64,000 nt of DNA, taken from NCBI RefSeq assembly GCF_000319385.1, contig NC_019566.1, forward strand, positions 883,266 through 947,265. The letters are read 5' to 3'. The position numbers and the translations under genes were made by a program. The notes beneath the pieces were generated by a model. The model searched no databases. It was not told where the DNA came from and was given only the letters and a program-made list of their open reading frames with translations. Positions 32,342-42,821 of the stretch are shown here, in pieces (position 1 is the first letter of the stretch; each line of letters opens with the position of its first letter). This DNA comes from Candidatus Endolissoclinum faulkneri L2. GTDB taxonomy: Bacteria; Pseudomonadota; Alphaproteobacteria; Thalassobaculales; Thalassobaculaceae.

Positions 32342-33193
32342 ATGAACAATAATAAATCAATAGATCAGTTGATCGGCAAACTACTCTCACTTTTAAGCAT
32401 TTTAGGTATACTATCTGCATGCGGGCAAATACCACAGCCTTTTTCCAAGAACAAAGCAAATATATCTTATGCTTCTTTCTTAATAGCTCCTTATACAGAA
32501 GGGGTATTAGTATGCCCAGTGTTTGCTTTACCGGATGCTGCTATAATGAAACGCATTACCACTATGACGGTTAAAGCCATTCAAAAGCATGGCATACCTG
32601 CTAGCTCAATAACATCAAACCGGGCAAGTTTAATTCTTATAGCGGAAGGTAAGCAACAATTAGATGAGAAGCTAAGAATCAAATGGACTTTAAAAAAACC
32701 AAACGGCAAAGTGGTTGCGTTAAGGCAAGATGTGATCGCCAACAATATCAAGATTGATCAAGCTCTAGATCAATTGGCTTGTTGGATCATGCCAAAAGTT
32801 AGTTGCATCGATATTCCACTTGCGGATTTAACAATAACAATCAATAAAATTATAGGCGCAACGGGTAATGGTAATGATTTGCTACATCAAAGTCTGACTG
32901 ATGCCATTAAACAAGTTAATGTTAATATTACTAAGTTTCCTGCACAAGATGGATTTGTGATACAAGGAACCGTTACTCTAACACCAAATGATATCAATGA
33001 TGACTTAGTTGTTGTTTCCTGGAGCATTTCAGATGCTCGCGGTCGTAATTTAGGGAGCATCAAGCAATCCAACGTTGTTGCTCACGGAGCTCTGTTGATG
33101 GATTGGTCGGCAGTTGCTTCACAAATTGCCACAGCTGCAGTTCCTGCTCTCCTAAATCTTATTAGATCTCACCTTTATTTTACTGCAAGATAA
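32342..33193 (+). CDS. putative lipoprotein of unknown function
   Basis: Starting at the ATG at 32342 the protein (283 aa) opens with a lipoprotein signal: basic-poor n-region, hydrophobic LLSLLSILGIL and lipobox SAC with Cys27. An ATG at 32291 would add 17 residues, making an unusually long n-region. The mature part has several beta-rich segments, including SLILIAEGKQQL and VVSWSISDARGRNLGSI, which repeat a theme of predicted strands, as in outer-membrane-associated lipoproteins. I do not recognise the family. It stands alone, with a hairpin 60 bases downstream. Confidence 0.75.
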   Translation: MNNNKSIDQLIGKLLSLLSILGILSACGQIPQPFSKNKANISYASFLIAPYTEGVLVCPVFALPDAAIMKRITTMTVKAIQKHGIPASSITSNRASLILIAEGKQQLDEKLRIKWTLKKPNGKVVALRQDVIANNIKIDQALDQLACWIMPKVSCIDIPLADLTITINKIIGATGNGNDLLHQSLTDAIKQVNVNITKFPAQDGFVIQGTVTLTPNDINDDLVVVSWSISDARGRNLGSIKQSNVVAHGALLMDWSAVASQIATAAVPALLNLIRSHLYFTAR

Positions 33194-33250
33194 TGTGCTT
33201 GGCTATGCATTTGCCGAATGCTCAATTCGCTATATTTTATATGTAGATTA

Positions 33251-33274
33251 AAGGAAAATTAGCTAATTTTCCTT
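33251..33274 (+). terminator. possible terminator after the lipoprotein gene
   Basis: AAGGAAAATTA, a GC dinucleotide and TAATTTTCCTT form an 11-bp hairpin 58 bases after the stop. It is followed by CTTTAG, a weak T-run. Confidence 0.4.
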
Positions 33275-34155
33275 CTTTAGCAGAGCTATTTATACATGCC
33301 TTAATCTCTTTAGAGATTTCTTAAAACATAACAAAACTTGAAATCCTTTGTTTTATCTGTGTGATGTCACCAAGATATTAATAACGTAACAGCATACAGC
33401 AGATTGAATAACTTATATTTTTATTGCTAAATAATAAATAAGTTTATCATAAATTACCAACATTAATAAGATATACTTGTTATCACTAATTCATTGCTAT
33501 TTCAAATAAAAATAATTTATCTTAATTACCATTAGTAGTAGTACATTAACAGGTATCACTATACGATTAATCTTGCACTAGACTTCTCTTCTTTGATAAG
33601 AAAAATGTTGACTTTACTAGATAGTAATCTAGTAATAAATTTCACTTCATTGCTAGAATTATCAAGAAAAGCTCTGTTCGATTATTAGTAGACAATGCAA
33701 TAAATTGAAAGCATATACATCACTACTTGCTAACAATCCAAAAATTATTTTATAAAATAAGCCTTTACCAAAAGCAAAAGTATAGAGGTACTGCTCTTTA
33801 ACTTTAAAAAAATTTAATTACAAGTTATTCATACGCTTATAACTGGACGAAGAGTTAATTAAATTACTGTCAACTCGTGCCGATTGCCATTAAGTAAATC
33901 AAAAGCACATGTAAACTTATCGATAAATATAAAAACAATAGTTACAATGTTCGATTTTTAAAAAAAAGTTAAAATAATAAACAAGACAGCATATTAACGT
34001 ATTAATAACATTAATTAACTAAATTAAAAATAATGTTGACTATCTTATCCTAAGATAGCATAAATATTATGCCTTTTAGCTATTATTGTATTGTTTGAAT
34101 TACTATGGATTAAAACATAGAAAAGACGTATAGCTAAATATTAAAAAATTTTAAT

Positions 34156-34174
34156 AGTCTTTCACAGAAAGACT
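34156..34174 (-). terminator. intrinsic terminator of pepP
   Basis: On the minus strand AGTCTTTC, a TGT loop and GAAAGACT form an 8-bp stem followed by ATTAAAATTTTTT. It lies about 90 bases beyond the pepP stop. Confidence 0.55.
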
Positions 34175-34263
34175 CAAGAAAATTTGCTAAAATTACATAA
34201 TATTTCACAACTAATATTAGGGTATTTTAATAAAAACTTACTAATCTAAGTTTTTTATTAAAA

Positions 34264-36312
34264 TTAGTTGCTAAAACCGATAAAAAACCAAGCAATGATA
34301 CTAACTATCAGGGGGGCCGTGGCCAATTTTAGCCAGTGCTGATGATTTGAATCCAAATTAGGCAATATTTTTTCACGCACCTTTGCATGATAACTGTCAA
34401 ACCAACTAATCTCTTCCTTTGTCATCAATGATATCTCGATTAACCGCCGGTCTATTGGTGCAAAAGTAATGATCTCAAAACCTAGCATATCAGTTATTTG
34501 ATCATTTTGCAAAGGTACTGGCACCGTTATCATCAAATTTTCGATACGAATACCATAGGCACCAGGTTTATAATATCCCGGTTCATTCGATAAAATCATT
34601 CCAGCTTCGATGGAAACATTATTCGAAATGGCTATCCTTTGTGGACCTTCATGAACACCAAGAAATACTCCTACCCCATGTCCTGTAGCATGATCGAAAT
34701 CAAGCCCAGCCTTCCACAAAAACTGTCTCGCTAGCGCATCAAGCTGACCGCCATTGGTTCCAACTGGAAAACGTGCTGAAGCAATAGCAATATGCCCCTT
34801 TAGTACCAAAGTAAAACGTTCCTTCATCTCTTGATTTGGCGTACCTATAGCAACAGTTCGTGTAATATCGGTAGTTCCATCAGAAAATTGGCCACCGCTG
34901 TCAATCAAGTAAAGATTATCATTATCCAGTTGACGATTAGTCTTTGATGTTACTTGATAATGCACTATAGCAGCATTAGAGCCAGAAGCAGATATTGGAG
35001 GAAAACTAGGACCACGCCAATTGCTAATTTCAGAGCGAAATGCTTCCAATACTTCAATAGCATCTAATTCAGTAGTGTTATTAGCATTATCTTCTACCCA
35101 TTTCAAAAAACGCGTCACTGCAACTCCATCATGTATATGAGCATTACGAGTATTAGCTAATTCGATAGCATTCTTGCAGGCTTTAAGCATGATGCAAGGA
35201 TCAGAAGCCAAAAAAATAACGGCACCAGCGTTTTCTAACCTACGACGCATCCATTCAGTAGAGAAATTTGGATCAATGGCTACTGTCTTATTATTAGCTC
35301 CTAAAGTATCTATAGCACTGCCAATATCCTCAAACGGATACAAAGAAATCTTATTATCTAAAATATTCTGCAAACAACCCCTGCATTTTGATTTTTCTAA
35401 AAATAGTGCAACCTGTGCAGTACGATTGATAATAGCATAAGCTAATGGTAAAGGCGTGTATGCTACATCAGCGCCACGTAAGTTAAGCAGCCAAGCAATC
35501 GATTCTGATTGATTTAATACCATTGCATCTACTTTATAGTGCTCCAGTTTGCTTGCAACCAATTTTTGCTTAACTGTCGTCTCCATGCCTGTCAATTTAA
35601 CCGGAAGCAACTCTACAGGACTAAGCGAAGTAGGTGGTTGATTAATCCATAACTCATCAATTGGATTGATTTCCAGTGAAAGTATAATACCTCCTGCATC
35701 GTGGACTGCAATAGTTAACTGATGAATGGTATTAATTGAATGTAGTTTAGGGTCAAAGCCAAGAGAACGGCCAGCAAGATGCTTGCGCAAGTAGTTGGTT
35801 AAGTTTTTGAGGGAAAAATTCTCCACGGTCCATAAATCGATGTCAACTTGCTGAACGACTTGCGTAGTGTACCGCCCGTCTACAAATATTACCGCTACAT
35901 CGGATAGTACTAGTAGTACCGCAGCTGAACCAGTAAAGCCAGTTAACCAAGATACACGCTCTGCTGAGGATGGTATAGACTCACCCATATGTTCGTCCGC
36001 TCGAGGTAAAATAAATCCGTTAACGCCTATTTTCTCAAGTGCACTGCGTAGGCTGGCTAATCGAGATGCATTGGATTGTAATTCTACTTCATAGGTGTTT
36101 TGCCGTAACGTTTCTACAGCATAGTCAAGATTGTCTGCCAAGATATTAGGTAATTTGGAAGTGAAGATCAGCTTATGCCATGCATGAGTTGGATAAGTTC
36201 TAGGACTAATTGCAATTCGCGTCAAAATTTTAGTTAATTCGCGTTCACTAATTTCAATACCTATAACACGTAAAGAGGAAGAAAGAGAAGATATGTAGCT
36301 GGGTATTTTCAA
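34264..36312 (-). CDS. pepP: Xaa-Pro aminopeptidase (M24B)
   Basis: Removes N-terminal residues preceding proline. The creatinase-type N-terminal halves begin at about residue 82 (RLASLRSALEKIG). The C-terminal pita-bread domain carries the metal ligands: LIDSGGQFSDGTTDITRT near residue 472, the His in GHGVGVFLGVHEGPQRI near 550, the Glu in NEPGYY and in GIRIENL. At 682 aa it is longer than the roughly 600 usual for this type. There is about 75 extra residues at the N terminus, unrelated to the family, and 14 hydrophobic residues after the normal WLKLATAPL end, which could act as a tail anchor. The extra N-terminus may be non-coding; a TTG near codon 57 is an alternative start. Confidence 0.9.
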   Translation of the reverse strand: MKIPSYISSLSSSLRVIGIEISERELTKILTRIAISPRTYPTHAWHKLIFTSKLPNILADNLDYAVETLRQNTYEVELQSNASRLASLRSALEKIGVNGFILPRADEHMGESIPSSAERVSWLTGFTGSAAVLLVLSDVAVIFVDGRYTTQVVQQVDIDLWTVENFSLKNLTNYLRKHLAGRSLGFDPKLHSINTIHQLTIAVHDAGGIILSLEINPIDELWINQPPTSLSPVELLPVKLTGMETTVKQKLVASKLEHYKVDAMVLNQSESIAWLLNLRGADVAYTPLPLAYAIINRTAQVALFLEKSKCRGCLQNILDNKISLYPFEDIGSAIDTLGANNKTVAIDPNFSTEWMRRRLENAGAVIFLASDPCIMLKACKNAIELANTRNAHIHDGVAVTRFLKWVEDNANNTTELDAIEVLEAFRSEISNWRGPSFPPISASGSNAAIVHYQVTSKTNRQLDNDNLYLIDSGGQFSDGTTDITRTVAIGTPNQEMKERFTLVLKGHIAIASARFPVGTNGGQLDALARQFLWKAGLDFDHATGHGVGVFLGVHEGPQRIAISNNVSIEAGMILSNEPGYYKPGAYGIRIENLMITVPVPLQNDQITDMLGFEIITFAPIDRRLIEISLMTKEEISWFDSYHAKVREKILPNLDSNHQHWLKLATAPLIVSIIAWFFIGFSN

Positions 36313-37139
36313 TTAAAGAAAATCCATTCCACTATGCTAATAGTTGTTATTTAGCGAGCAACCTACAGAAAAATTAACATCAAATTATTTATTAATTGAT
36401 TTTATGCAACTCGTTAATAAAAGTAAATTTATAAATAATTAGGCAACTTCACTGCGGACAAGACGCTAATTAAAAGCAAAGCACTTGTACGGGTTAATAA
36501 GACTTGAAAAAGTTCTTTTAAAAATATAATGTCTAATTATAGCAAAAAAAATTACGCAAATGAAAAAAGTAATAATATTTTTATATAAGGAAAGCTAAGG
36601 TATATCAAACAATATTGCAGCTTAGTAAGCAGCATTGACAATGCTAATAGCAAGCATTAGAATTTTATAGTATAATCTGACAATTATTTAATATTATTGA
36701 TATAAATGGTAAAAATTTATTAGTTAGTTTTACGTTAGAATTTTTACTCTATCGGAATATTACATTCTGCTTGTTCTGGAAAATAATTAAAAATTATTGA
36801 AATAAATATTCGCTATTAGTAAACCTAATGGGATTATCTTATGAGTACTTTTAGTTAAAGAAATAATATTTAAGCAAATGCAATTATTTTTATTAAAAGT
36901 TGAAAAATAATTAATGTATTTTACAATCTAATCTAAAACAAAACACACTATACTATTTCACTGTAATGGATTTTCTAAAAAACAATGTATTATTTTACTA
37001 ATAAATCTATTTTATTAGATTAAACTGTATTATAACAATAAACCGACTAAAAGTGCTAATAATATGATAAAAAACTTAAGTTAATCATAACTATTATGTC
37101 TTACTTATTGATTAATTTAACCCAATAAACACGACTCAA
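36313..37139. other. 0.8 kb divergent AT-rich spacer
   Basis: Upstream regions of both pepP and the sulfotransferase-like gene. No convincing promoter or gene can be read. Confidence 0.5.
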
Positions 37140-37958
37140 ATGGTTAAATTTAAATTACCTATTCTCTTCATCGGAGGTATTGGTGGCTCAGGTACTCGAG
37201 CTGTTGCTAATGCAATAATGTCTTTTGGCTACTATGCTGGTGATTGTCTGAATAATGCTTACGATAACTTAATTTTCACCGAGCTGTTTAAGAGACCTCA
37301 TTGGATTCGCCGTGGCGTATCAGAAAAAAAAATTCACCAACGTCTTCAATTGTTTGAGCGTGTGATGCGAGAAGGTGTTAACTTAACGTCAATAGCTCGC
37401 TGGCCAGCCTTGGGGAGATTTTGGCATCAACAACGGCAAGGTTTTGATAGATTTAAGAATGTCGTTGGTTGGATGACTAAAGAACCGAATTGTCATCTAT
37501 TTTTGGAACAAATTATAGATCACTGGCCAGACGTGCTATTTATTTATGTTACTCGTCATCCGCTTGACATGGCTTATAGCAACAATAAGGGCCAACTTGG
37601 CAATTGGGGATGGTTATTTGAGATAGATTTAAATACTTATGTCGTACCAGAGGTTGCCCAACTTGAGTACTGGATTCGCACTCAAAAGCGACTTAACAAC
37701 ATGAGTGCACGACACAAAGAGCGAATTTATACTTTAAAATTCGATACTTTCGTTGTCAATCCGATGGAAGCTATGCTGGAACTAGCTGAAAGGTTAAATT
37801 TATCAATAGATAAAGCTACCTTAATAAAGGCAGCAAGTAAAGTGATTGTGCCAGAAAGCATCGGACGATGGCGTAAACATGATCTATCTATTTTTACTCC
37901 CAGACAAATTGATTTTTGTCGTACAGTCGGATGGCCAGTTGACTTGGAAATTAATTAA
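37140..37958 (+). CDS. sulfotransferase-family protein
   Basis: A 272-aa protein with both PAPS-binding landmarks of the sulfotransferase fold. The 5'-phosphosulfate loop is near residue 12 (GGIGGSGTRAV, a GxxGSGT form of the P-loop). The 3'-phosphate motif is near residue 138 (FIYVTRHPLDMAYSNN, with Arg and Ser). It would transfer sulfate from PAPS to a carbohydrate, lipid or other hydroxyl. The acceptor is unknown. No PAPS-synthesis gene is in the window. It is alone in a 1.9 kb region, with no operon context. It could be bound to a metabolite or envelope modification; its retention in such a reduced region is notable. P-loop NTPase-like misassignment is possible but less likely. Confidence 0.75.
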   Translation: MVKFKLPILFIGGIGGSGTRAVANAIMSFGYYAGDCLNNAYDNLIFTELFKRPHWIRRGVSEKKIHQRLQLFERVMREGVNLTSIARWPALGRFWHQQRQGFDRFKNVVGWMTKEPNCHLFLEQIIDHWPDVLFIYVTRHPLDMAYSNNKGQLGNWGWLFEIDLNTYVVPEVAQLEYWIRTQKRLNNMSARHKERIYTLKFDTFVVNPMEAMLELAERLNLSIDKATLIKAASKVIVPESIGRWRKHDLSIFTPRQIDFCRTVGWPVDLEIN

Positions 37959-38340
37959 AAATTTTTAAAGTATATGATATAAAAATCAATTTGCCTTTGC
38001 CTTATAAAATATTTTATTTTCTCAAAAGCTAATTAGATCTTTAGCAGTTTACTAGTGAGTTAAAGTTATTTAATCACCAAAATTATAATCTTGGAATAAT
38101 TTTTGATCATCTAAATTAAGCTGCTAACTCTTACAAGTATAGGTTGAATATTTGTCTAGTTTAGCGTTAGGCAATGCAATTGCATACTCATTTAACTTAA
38201 AACTGTAAGCATTTTTTGAACAATCAATCTAATTACAAGATTCTTGTTCAAATAAAACCTAAAAAAAATACCTCTCTATATATTTATAATAATTTAATAT
38301 TATTCAATAACAAAATAATACCAGAGTTATATACGTCATT

Positions 38341-38392
38341 ACTAATAACAATAGTAGTAAAATACATGTATTTTACTACTATTGTTATTAGT
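38341..38392. repeat. 52-base perfect palindrome without a loop
   Basis: Both halves are exactly complementary for 26 bases with the centre at CATG (about 38366). The outer part reads ACTAATAACAATAGTAGT. It does not recur elsewhere in the window. It would extrude as a cruciform or fold to a tight RNA hairpin. Confidence 0.9.
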
Positions 38393-38453
38393 TTGCTTAA
38401 TTAAACATTATCTTTTGTAAAACTTATAGTTTTTACTGGCTACTATCAGACAA

Positions 38454-38850
38454 TTAAAAATTTTTCAACCTTCGAAAGAATAGAATCACCAACAAAAATA
38501 AATATCGCAGTAATTGAAATGATTTACGCGACTTAACAAGTTGATCTATAATCAATATCAATGATCCTTTTGTGATATTTTTCCGGTAAAAAAAGAATTG
38601 TAAAATTTTCTTTTTACTATCTTTGAATATAATTTTATCTAACTTTTGACTTAAGATTCCTAAAAGATCTTCTAAAAATATCTCCTCCCACGTCGATAAG
38701 CTTAACTTTGCTCATTGACAAAATCTCCTTCCTGAAAATCCAATATATTACCCAATAAAGTCCACAGCAAACTTGCATATTGTGGGAATGTAAGCACCAA
38801 AATAGTTAAGAGAATAAAGAATAAACTATTAGTTAATAGTAATTTTTAGT
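38454..38850 (-). other. possible disrupted small gene(s) downstream of the EamA gene
   Basis: Three overlapping minus-strand readings are seen. The first, 38708-38850, is hydrophobic then ends DFQEGDFVNEQS. The second starts at an ATG at 38715, 9 bases after a GGAAGGAG at 38725-38732, and stops after 26 codons (MSKVKLIDVGGDIFRR...). The third is open for 85 codons from 38711 to the stop at 38454 and reads WEEIFLEDLLGILSQKLD and then a basic, hydrophobic C terminus. A single frameshift would join the second to the third. The strong ribosome-binding site argues for a real start. An 85-codon open stretch alone could arise by chance in such DNA. No family is recognised. Confidence 0.3.
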
Positions 38851-39031
38851 ATTAAAATAAGCTATAATTAAGCACTAGATAGTAAGGCGAATTTATCAAA
38901 ACTTTAAGTAATTTAACTAATTAATCTAGATACAAGTAATTATTTTTTTATCCAAGATGATCTCTATATATAACGGAATATTTAAGACTGACTGCTATTT
39001 AACTCTCCTATTTCTTTGCGTATGCAAAAAC

Positions 39032-39925
39032 TTAATTACCAAGAGCAATGAAAAGAACAGAAATCACAACAATAAGCGTTGAGCACACAACTTTATTAGT
39101 CAAACGCTCGCTGTGGAATATCAACACTGATAGTAGCATAGTGAATATCGGTGAAGTTGCAGCCATAGGTGCAAGAACGACCAAATCACCGCGCAGCAGT
39201 CCAACATTTAAGCAAATTATACCAGCTGAGGTCGTTGCTCCTCCCAGAGCAAACCACTTCACCCCAGGGGCTTTCCAATCTATTAATATTGAATCACGGA
39301 GCAAGACTTGTACTAACCACGTTATGATGGCAGAGACCGTAAAACCAACAATACTTGCAAAATAAGGATCTGGAATGCCAGACTCCATACCAACTTTTGA
39401 TAACAAATGACCTAAGGCACGCAGCGAAGCAGCACCGATTGGTAAAAATAATGCCCATAATGGCCAGTCAACCTTAATCTCTCCACGCTTAGATAATAGC
39501 AAAATACCAACCATAATGCCAATGGTTCCGATTGCCATTGACCATGTAAATCTTTCTCCTAAAATTAAAACTCCCATAACAGTATCGAATAATGGAGAAA
39601 TAGAAGCTAAAGCATTACCCAAGGTAGGCCCAAGATATCGTATCCCCGCCGCAGCTAAATTTGCGGAGACAGCCGGACGAAAAAGACCAACTAAAGCAAA
39701 TATTAGTACTTGCGGTTCTAGCCAATATTGCCAATGCATAAAGAAAGGCGCAAAAATCCACAGGGTGCAGGTAGCTGCAGTAATTAAAATCATTGCTCCA
39801 GTAGACCAATCTACAGTTGCTAAACCGATTTTTTGCCATTGAGCACCAAGTGCAAACATAAGTGAAGCGATTATCGCTAGAATTATTTGCATATAATCAA
39901 AGAAAAAGTTCGTTACCTCTATCAT
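39032..39925 (-). CDS. EamA/DMT-family transporter
   Basis: A 297-aa inner-membrane protein with about ten hydrophobic helices in two EamA repeats (residues ~10-140 and ~155-295). Landmarks are FRPAVSANLAAAGIRYLGPTLGNALASISPLF near residue 83 and VLAPMAATSPIFTMLLSVLIF near 252. The family exports or imports small metabolites such as amino acids; the substrate cannot be told. The ATG start at 39925 is clear. It has no partner gene. A frameshifted frame follows at 38454-38850. Confidence 0.85.
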   Translation of the reverse strand: MIEVTNFFFDYMQIILAIIASLMFALGAQWQKIGLATVDWSTGAMILITAATCTLWIFAPFFMHWQYWLEPQVLIFALVGLFRPAVSANLAAAGIRYLGPTLGNALASISPLFDTVMGVLILGERFTWSMAIGTIGIMVGILLLSKRGEIKVDWPLWALFLPIGAASLRALGHLLSKVGMESGIPDPYFASIVGFTVSAIITWLVQVLLRDSILIDWKAPGVKWFALGGATTSAGIICLNVGLLRGDLVVLAPMAATSPIFTMLLSVLIFHSERLTNKVVCSTLIVVISVLFIALGN

Positions 39926-41671
39926 GTTTTACGCTTTTGGCTAAAATTATTTAGTGTTAAGCATAGGTAACAACTATGGAATTTTATTAATGTAATTCGA
40001 AGCAAACTACAATTGATATTCGATACCATGCTAATTACTTAATCTTATCTTGTTCTCAATAAACTATGCGTATGGCGCACCTAGCATGAATTTTTCAAAT
40101 TATATTGGATAACGCTCATAGGATGATAAATTGCATCCATAATAAGTATGTTAGTTATTTTATTATAGTTAGCCCCTGAATACATAGGTGTTTATAATTT
40201 TGATGGATTTATAAAATTTTTATAAAAATAGACATCTATTAGATCTAGTTTTAATCACAACCAGACTAACAATTAACTAAGCCGTAGCAAGGAGTATAAA
40301 TAAAGTTTATGTGAACTCCGTATCGAAGGTATCAATCACCACCCATAAAACTGATACTGTTTCATTTTTAAATCAGCCTATATTATTTTATAATAACAAA
40401 TATTTATTAAATAGAATTTATTTGTAAACATACAATAATAGCGCAATAGCTATAACAAACTGCTTCCAAACCCTTTATTTAAATTATATTGCTCTAATGC
40501 TGGATTAATTTTTTCAGTAGAAATTGATTAAAAATGTTTTTGTTATTTCTCTCCATACCTAAATGAAAATTTTTTATTCTAAAAGTAAAGAATGCCAATG
40601 AAAGAAACCACCTGTATAGTTATAGTGATAGATGCTTATAGCCGTATCATCTAGTACATCCTAGATAATGATATTTACTATAAATCGCAGAATACTATTA
40701 ATTATTTGAGTAAAAAATTGAGCGTTATTTTCTTAGATTATTTTCGCTCTAATTTGCTACTTAATTATTAAACTATTATTTATAAAATATTTTTTATAGT
40801 AAAAAATCTTGGTCGTAATTAGCTATGATTATCTACTTTTTACTAAAAAAAAACTAAAAAAAATTATTTAAATACGAATTTTTCGGTATTTATATTTAAC
40901 AATGCATATATAGAAAACATTGATTGAACACATCACTAACAAGTTTATTGTTCTAATAATAGACTATAGTGATGGTTCAATTTCTGATATTAAACTAGAA
41001 CCTAGGATGATTTTAGTTTTTAAAAATGTATTATTTGCTAACTACTGTCTTTACAGACAGTAGGAAAAAGCACCCTTGCTTGAGAACATTCTCTTATCGA
41101 CTAGACGTTTGTTGTTTTTTAATAATTAACTTAATTAATTACTATTAAGTTTACCTCCCAATTATTATTTGTAATAATGTGCTACTAGTTAAATCTATTA
41201 GTTCGGTACTCTTTTGATCTTATAATTACACCTTCAGTAGCATTTGCTAACACGATACAAATTATATATCGCTACTGTTCAGAAGGGTAATGATTGTGCT
41301 GCTATTGATCAGTTAGAAATCATGTATCGAATCTATTGATCGGCTAGGGTGGTTTGATGGATGAAACCCTAACGTAAAACATACAATATTTAAATATATT
41401 AGCCGTAAAGCTAATTTTATGATAGCATAATAAAATATTTTTCAAATTCCTAATAGGAGGAAAAGCGCTTGGAGTACAGTCAGAAATCCTATATTATGAT
41501 ATATGAAGTTATTGTACTAATTTATTTCATTAATGAAGTTCTTTTTTAGAATAAAGATTGCTTTGTGCAAGTTGACCATTAGTGTGAGGCACATAGGTAG
41601 TTTTGTTTAAACAACGTAGCCTAAGAACTAAACAATGGTTCGATTTTGAAACAACAGGAAATGTGGTTGGC
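39926..41671. other. 1.7 kb AT-rich spacer upstream of the DUF4167 gene
   Basis: Contains a 9-bp hairpin at 41042-41063 and frames of 20-48 codons near 40250-40430 and 41220-41360 that read weakly protein-like. prmC often precedes the DUF4167 gene; I could not recognise it here. Nothing can be assigned. Confidence 0.45.
41042..41063. repeat. small inverted repeat, 9-bp arms
   Basis: CTACTGTCT, loop TTAC, AGACAGTAG. It stands in otherwise featureless DNA and is not next to a gene end. Confidence 0.5.
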
Positions 41672-42409
41672 ATGAGACAAGGCCCACATCAAAAGCGTAA
41701 TCGCGGACGTAATAATTGCCGTACAAACACGCCTAATCGTAATCAAACATTTGATAGCAATGGTCCTGATGTGCGTATAAGAGGCAACGCTAATCAGGTC
41801 TATGAAAAGTATTTAGCTTTGGGTCGAGATGCTGCAGCATCCGGAGATCGAGTCCTTGCAGAAAGCTACTTTCAGCATGCAGATCACTATTATAGAATTG
41901 TCAGTGCGTTTGCAGAAGATGAAGCTGATCGCCACGATCGTAGTAATTTCCAAGGCCAGCAACATAATGGTACCTCTCGTGATTCGAATGATGATGAAGT
42001 TGATGATTATCGTTTTCCTTCTTACAAAAGCCCAGGAGCTAATCGTGTAAATAACAGCGAAGATAATCGTCGAGCTTATGATGGTCAATCATCTAGTTTC
42101 GAACGAAGTGAAAAACGTAACGTCAAAGCAGTTCCATCTGAGCATTCCCAAAAACATGACGAAAAAACATCAGCTTCTACACGACACTTTTCAAACAGAA
42201 TCTCTACAAAATCTAACGAAGTAGGATTATCTATCAATGATAATGGTGTACGTCAGACACTTCGCCTCTCAAGTAACAAGGATGGTGATTTGCCTACTAT
42301 TGAGGCTAATAGCGAAGATGATGAGCATCGGCCGCGCCGAAAACGCCGGCGGCGAGGCTCTAATATCGAACAATCAGTTAACAAAGAAGTCATAGATGCA
42401 AATAGTTAA
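41672..42409 (+). CDS. DUF4167 domain protein
   Basis: A soluble, highly charged alphaproteobacterial protein of unknown function, likely RNA-binding by its arginine-rich N-terminus (MRQGPHQKRNRGRNN). The DUF4167 core QVYEKYLALGRDAAASGDRV followed by ESYFQHADHYYRI is exact. The remainder is disordered and basic/acidic to 245 aa, ending in a PRRKRRRRG cluster. I use the ATG at 41672 because it opens with the canonical MRxG start. A TTG at 41603 would add 23 residues unlike the family. In relatives it sits after prmC; that neighbour is not seen. Confidence 0.88.
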   Translation: MRQGPHQKRNRGRNNCRTNTPNRNQTFDSNGPDVRIRGNANQVYEKYLALGRDAAASGDRVLAESYFQHADHYYRIVSAFAEDEADRHDRSNFQGQQHNGTSRDSNDDEVDDYRFPSYKSPGANRVNNSEDNRRAYDGQSSSFERSEKRNVKAVPSEHSQKHDEKTSASTRHFSNRISTKSNEVGLSINDNGVRQTLRLSSNKDGDLPTIEANSEDDEHRPRRKRRRRGSNIEQSVNKEVIDANS

Positions 42410-42707
42410 CCGCATTAAATAAGAATGAGTTGAATAAATTTCACATCATTAGACAGCGTTATTTTTGTGTAAAATATTGTTGACTTAGCTTTATAATGTG
42501 ACTCTTCTATTTATTGATTTAATTTACGCAATTTTGATTATATAATACTGTTTCTTTCTATCGTTTTAATAATTTATATTATTATTCTCGTTATTGAATA
42601 GGTCAATTTTTAATTGACTGATGTTATTTTTTGCTTTGTTGTTTTATGTTATGTTGTTATTAGTGACTTTCATTATAACATTTTATAAAATTTTTTTACA
42701 AAAATGA

Positions 42708-42821
42708 TTTGTATATACTATTCGATGGATAAAAGGCATTACTCCTGGGGATGTGTTTAGTATTGTTGTGGGTTATTTGTAAATGCAAAACTGGCAATCT
42801 GCGTTAAGACGATACAAATAG
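42708..42821 (+). other. short broken open frame, possible gene remnant
   Basis: Reads FVYTIRWIKGITPGDVFSIV then VGYL, a single TAA, and then MQNWQSALRRYK and a stop. Both parts are in the same frame. The wording is less AT-biased than random frames. Its end lies inside the left arm of the hairpin at 42800-42862. No family recognised. Confidence 0.25.

Larger units (their letters stand above)
33194..34263. other. 1.1 kb convergent AT-rich spacer
   Basis: Between the lipoprotein gene and aminopeptidase P. Beyond the two terminator candidates (33251-33274 and 34156-34174) nothing is recognisable. Confidence 0.5.
37959..39031. other. 1.1 kb region with a palindrome and frameshifted minus-strand frames
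   Basis: Contains the 52-base palindrome at 38341-38392 and, on the minus strand at 38454-38850, overlapping open frames preceded by a strong ribosome-binding site. Details are given in separate entries. The rest is AT-rich. Confidence 0.5.

Noticed and set aside
38216-38404. 62-codon plus-strand frame
   Set aside because: Its last part is only the 52-base palindrome read as protein; no motif or start signal.
40250-40430. Short frames of up to 48 codons on both strands, one reading IDTFDTEFT
   Set aside because: A passing likeness to an RNase D start was considered; the frame stops at once and nothing else of the family follows.
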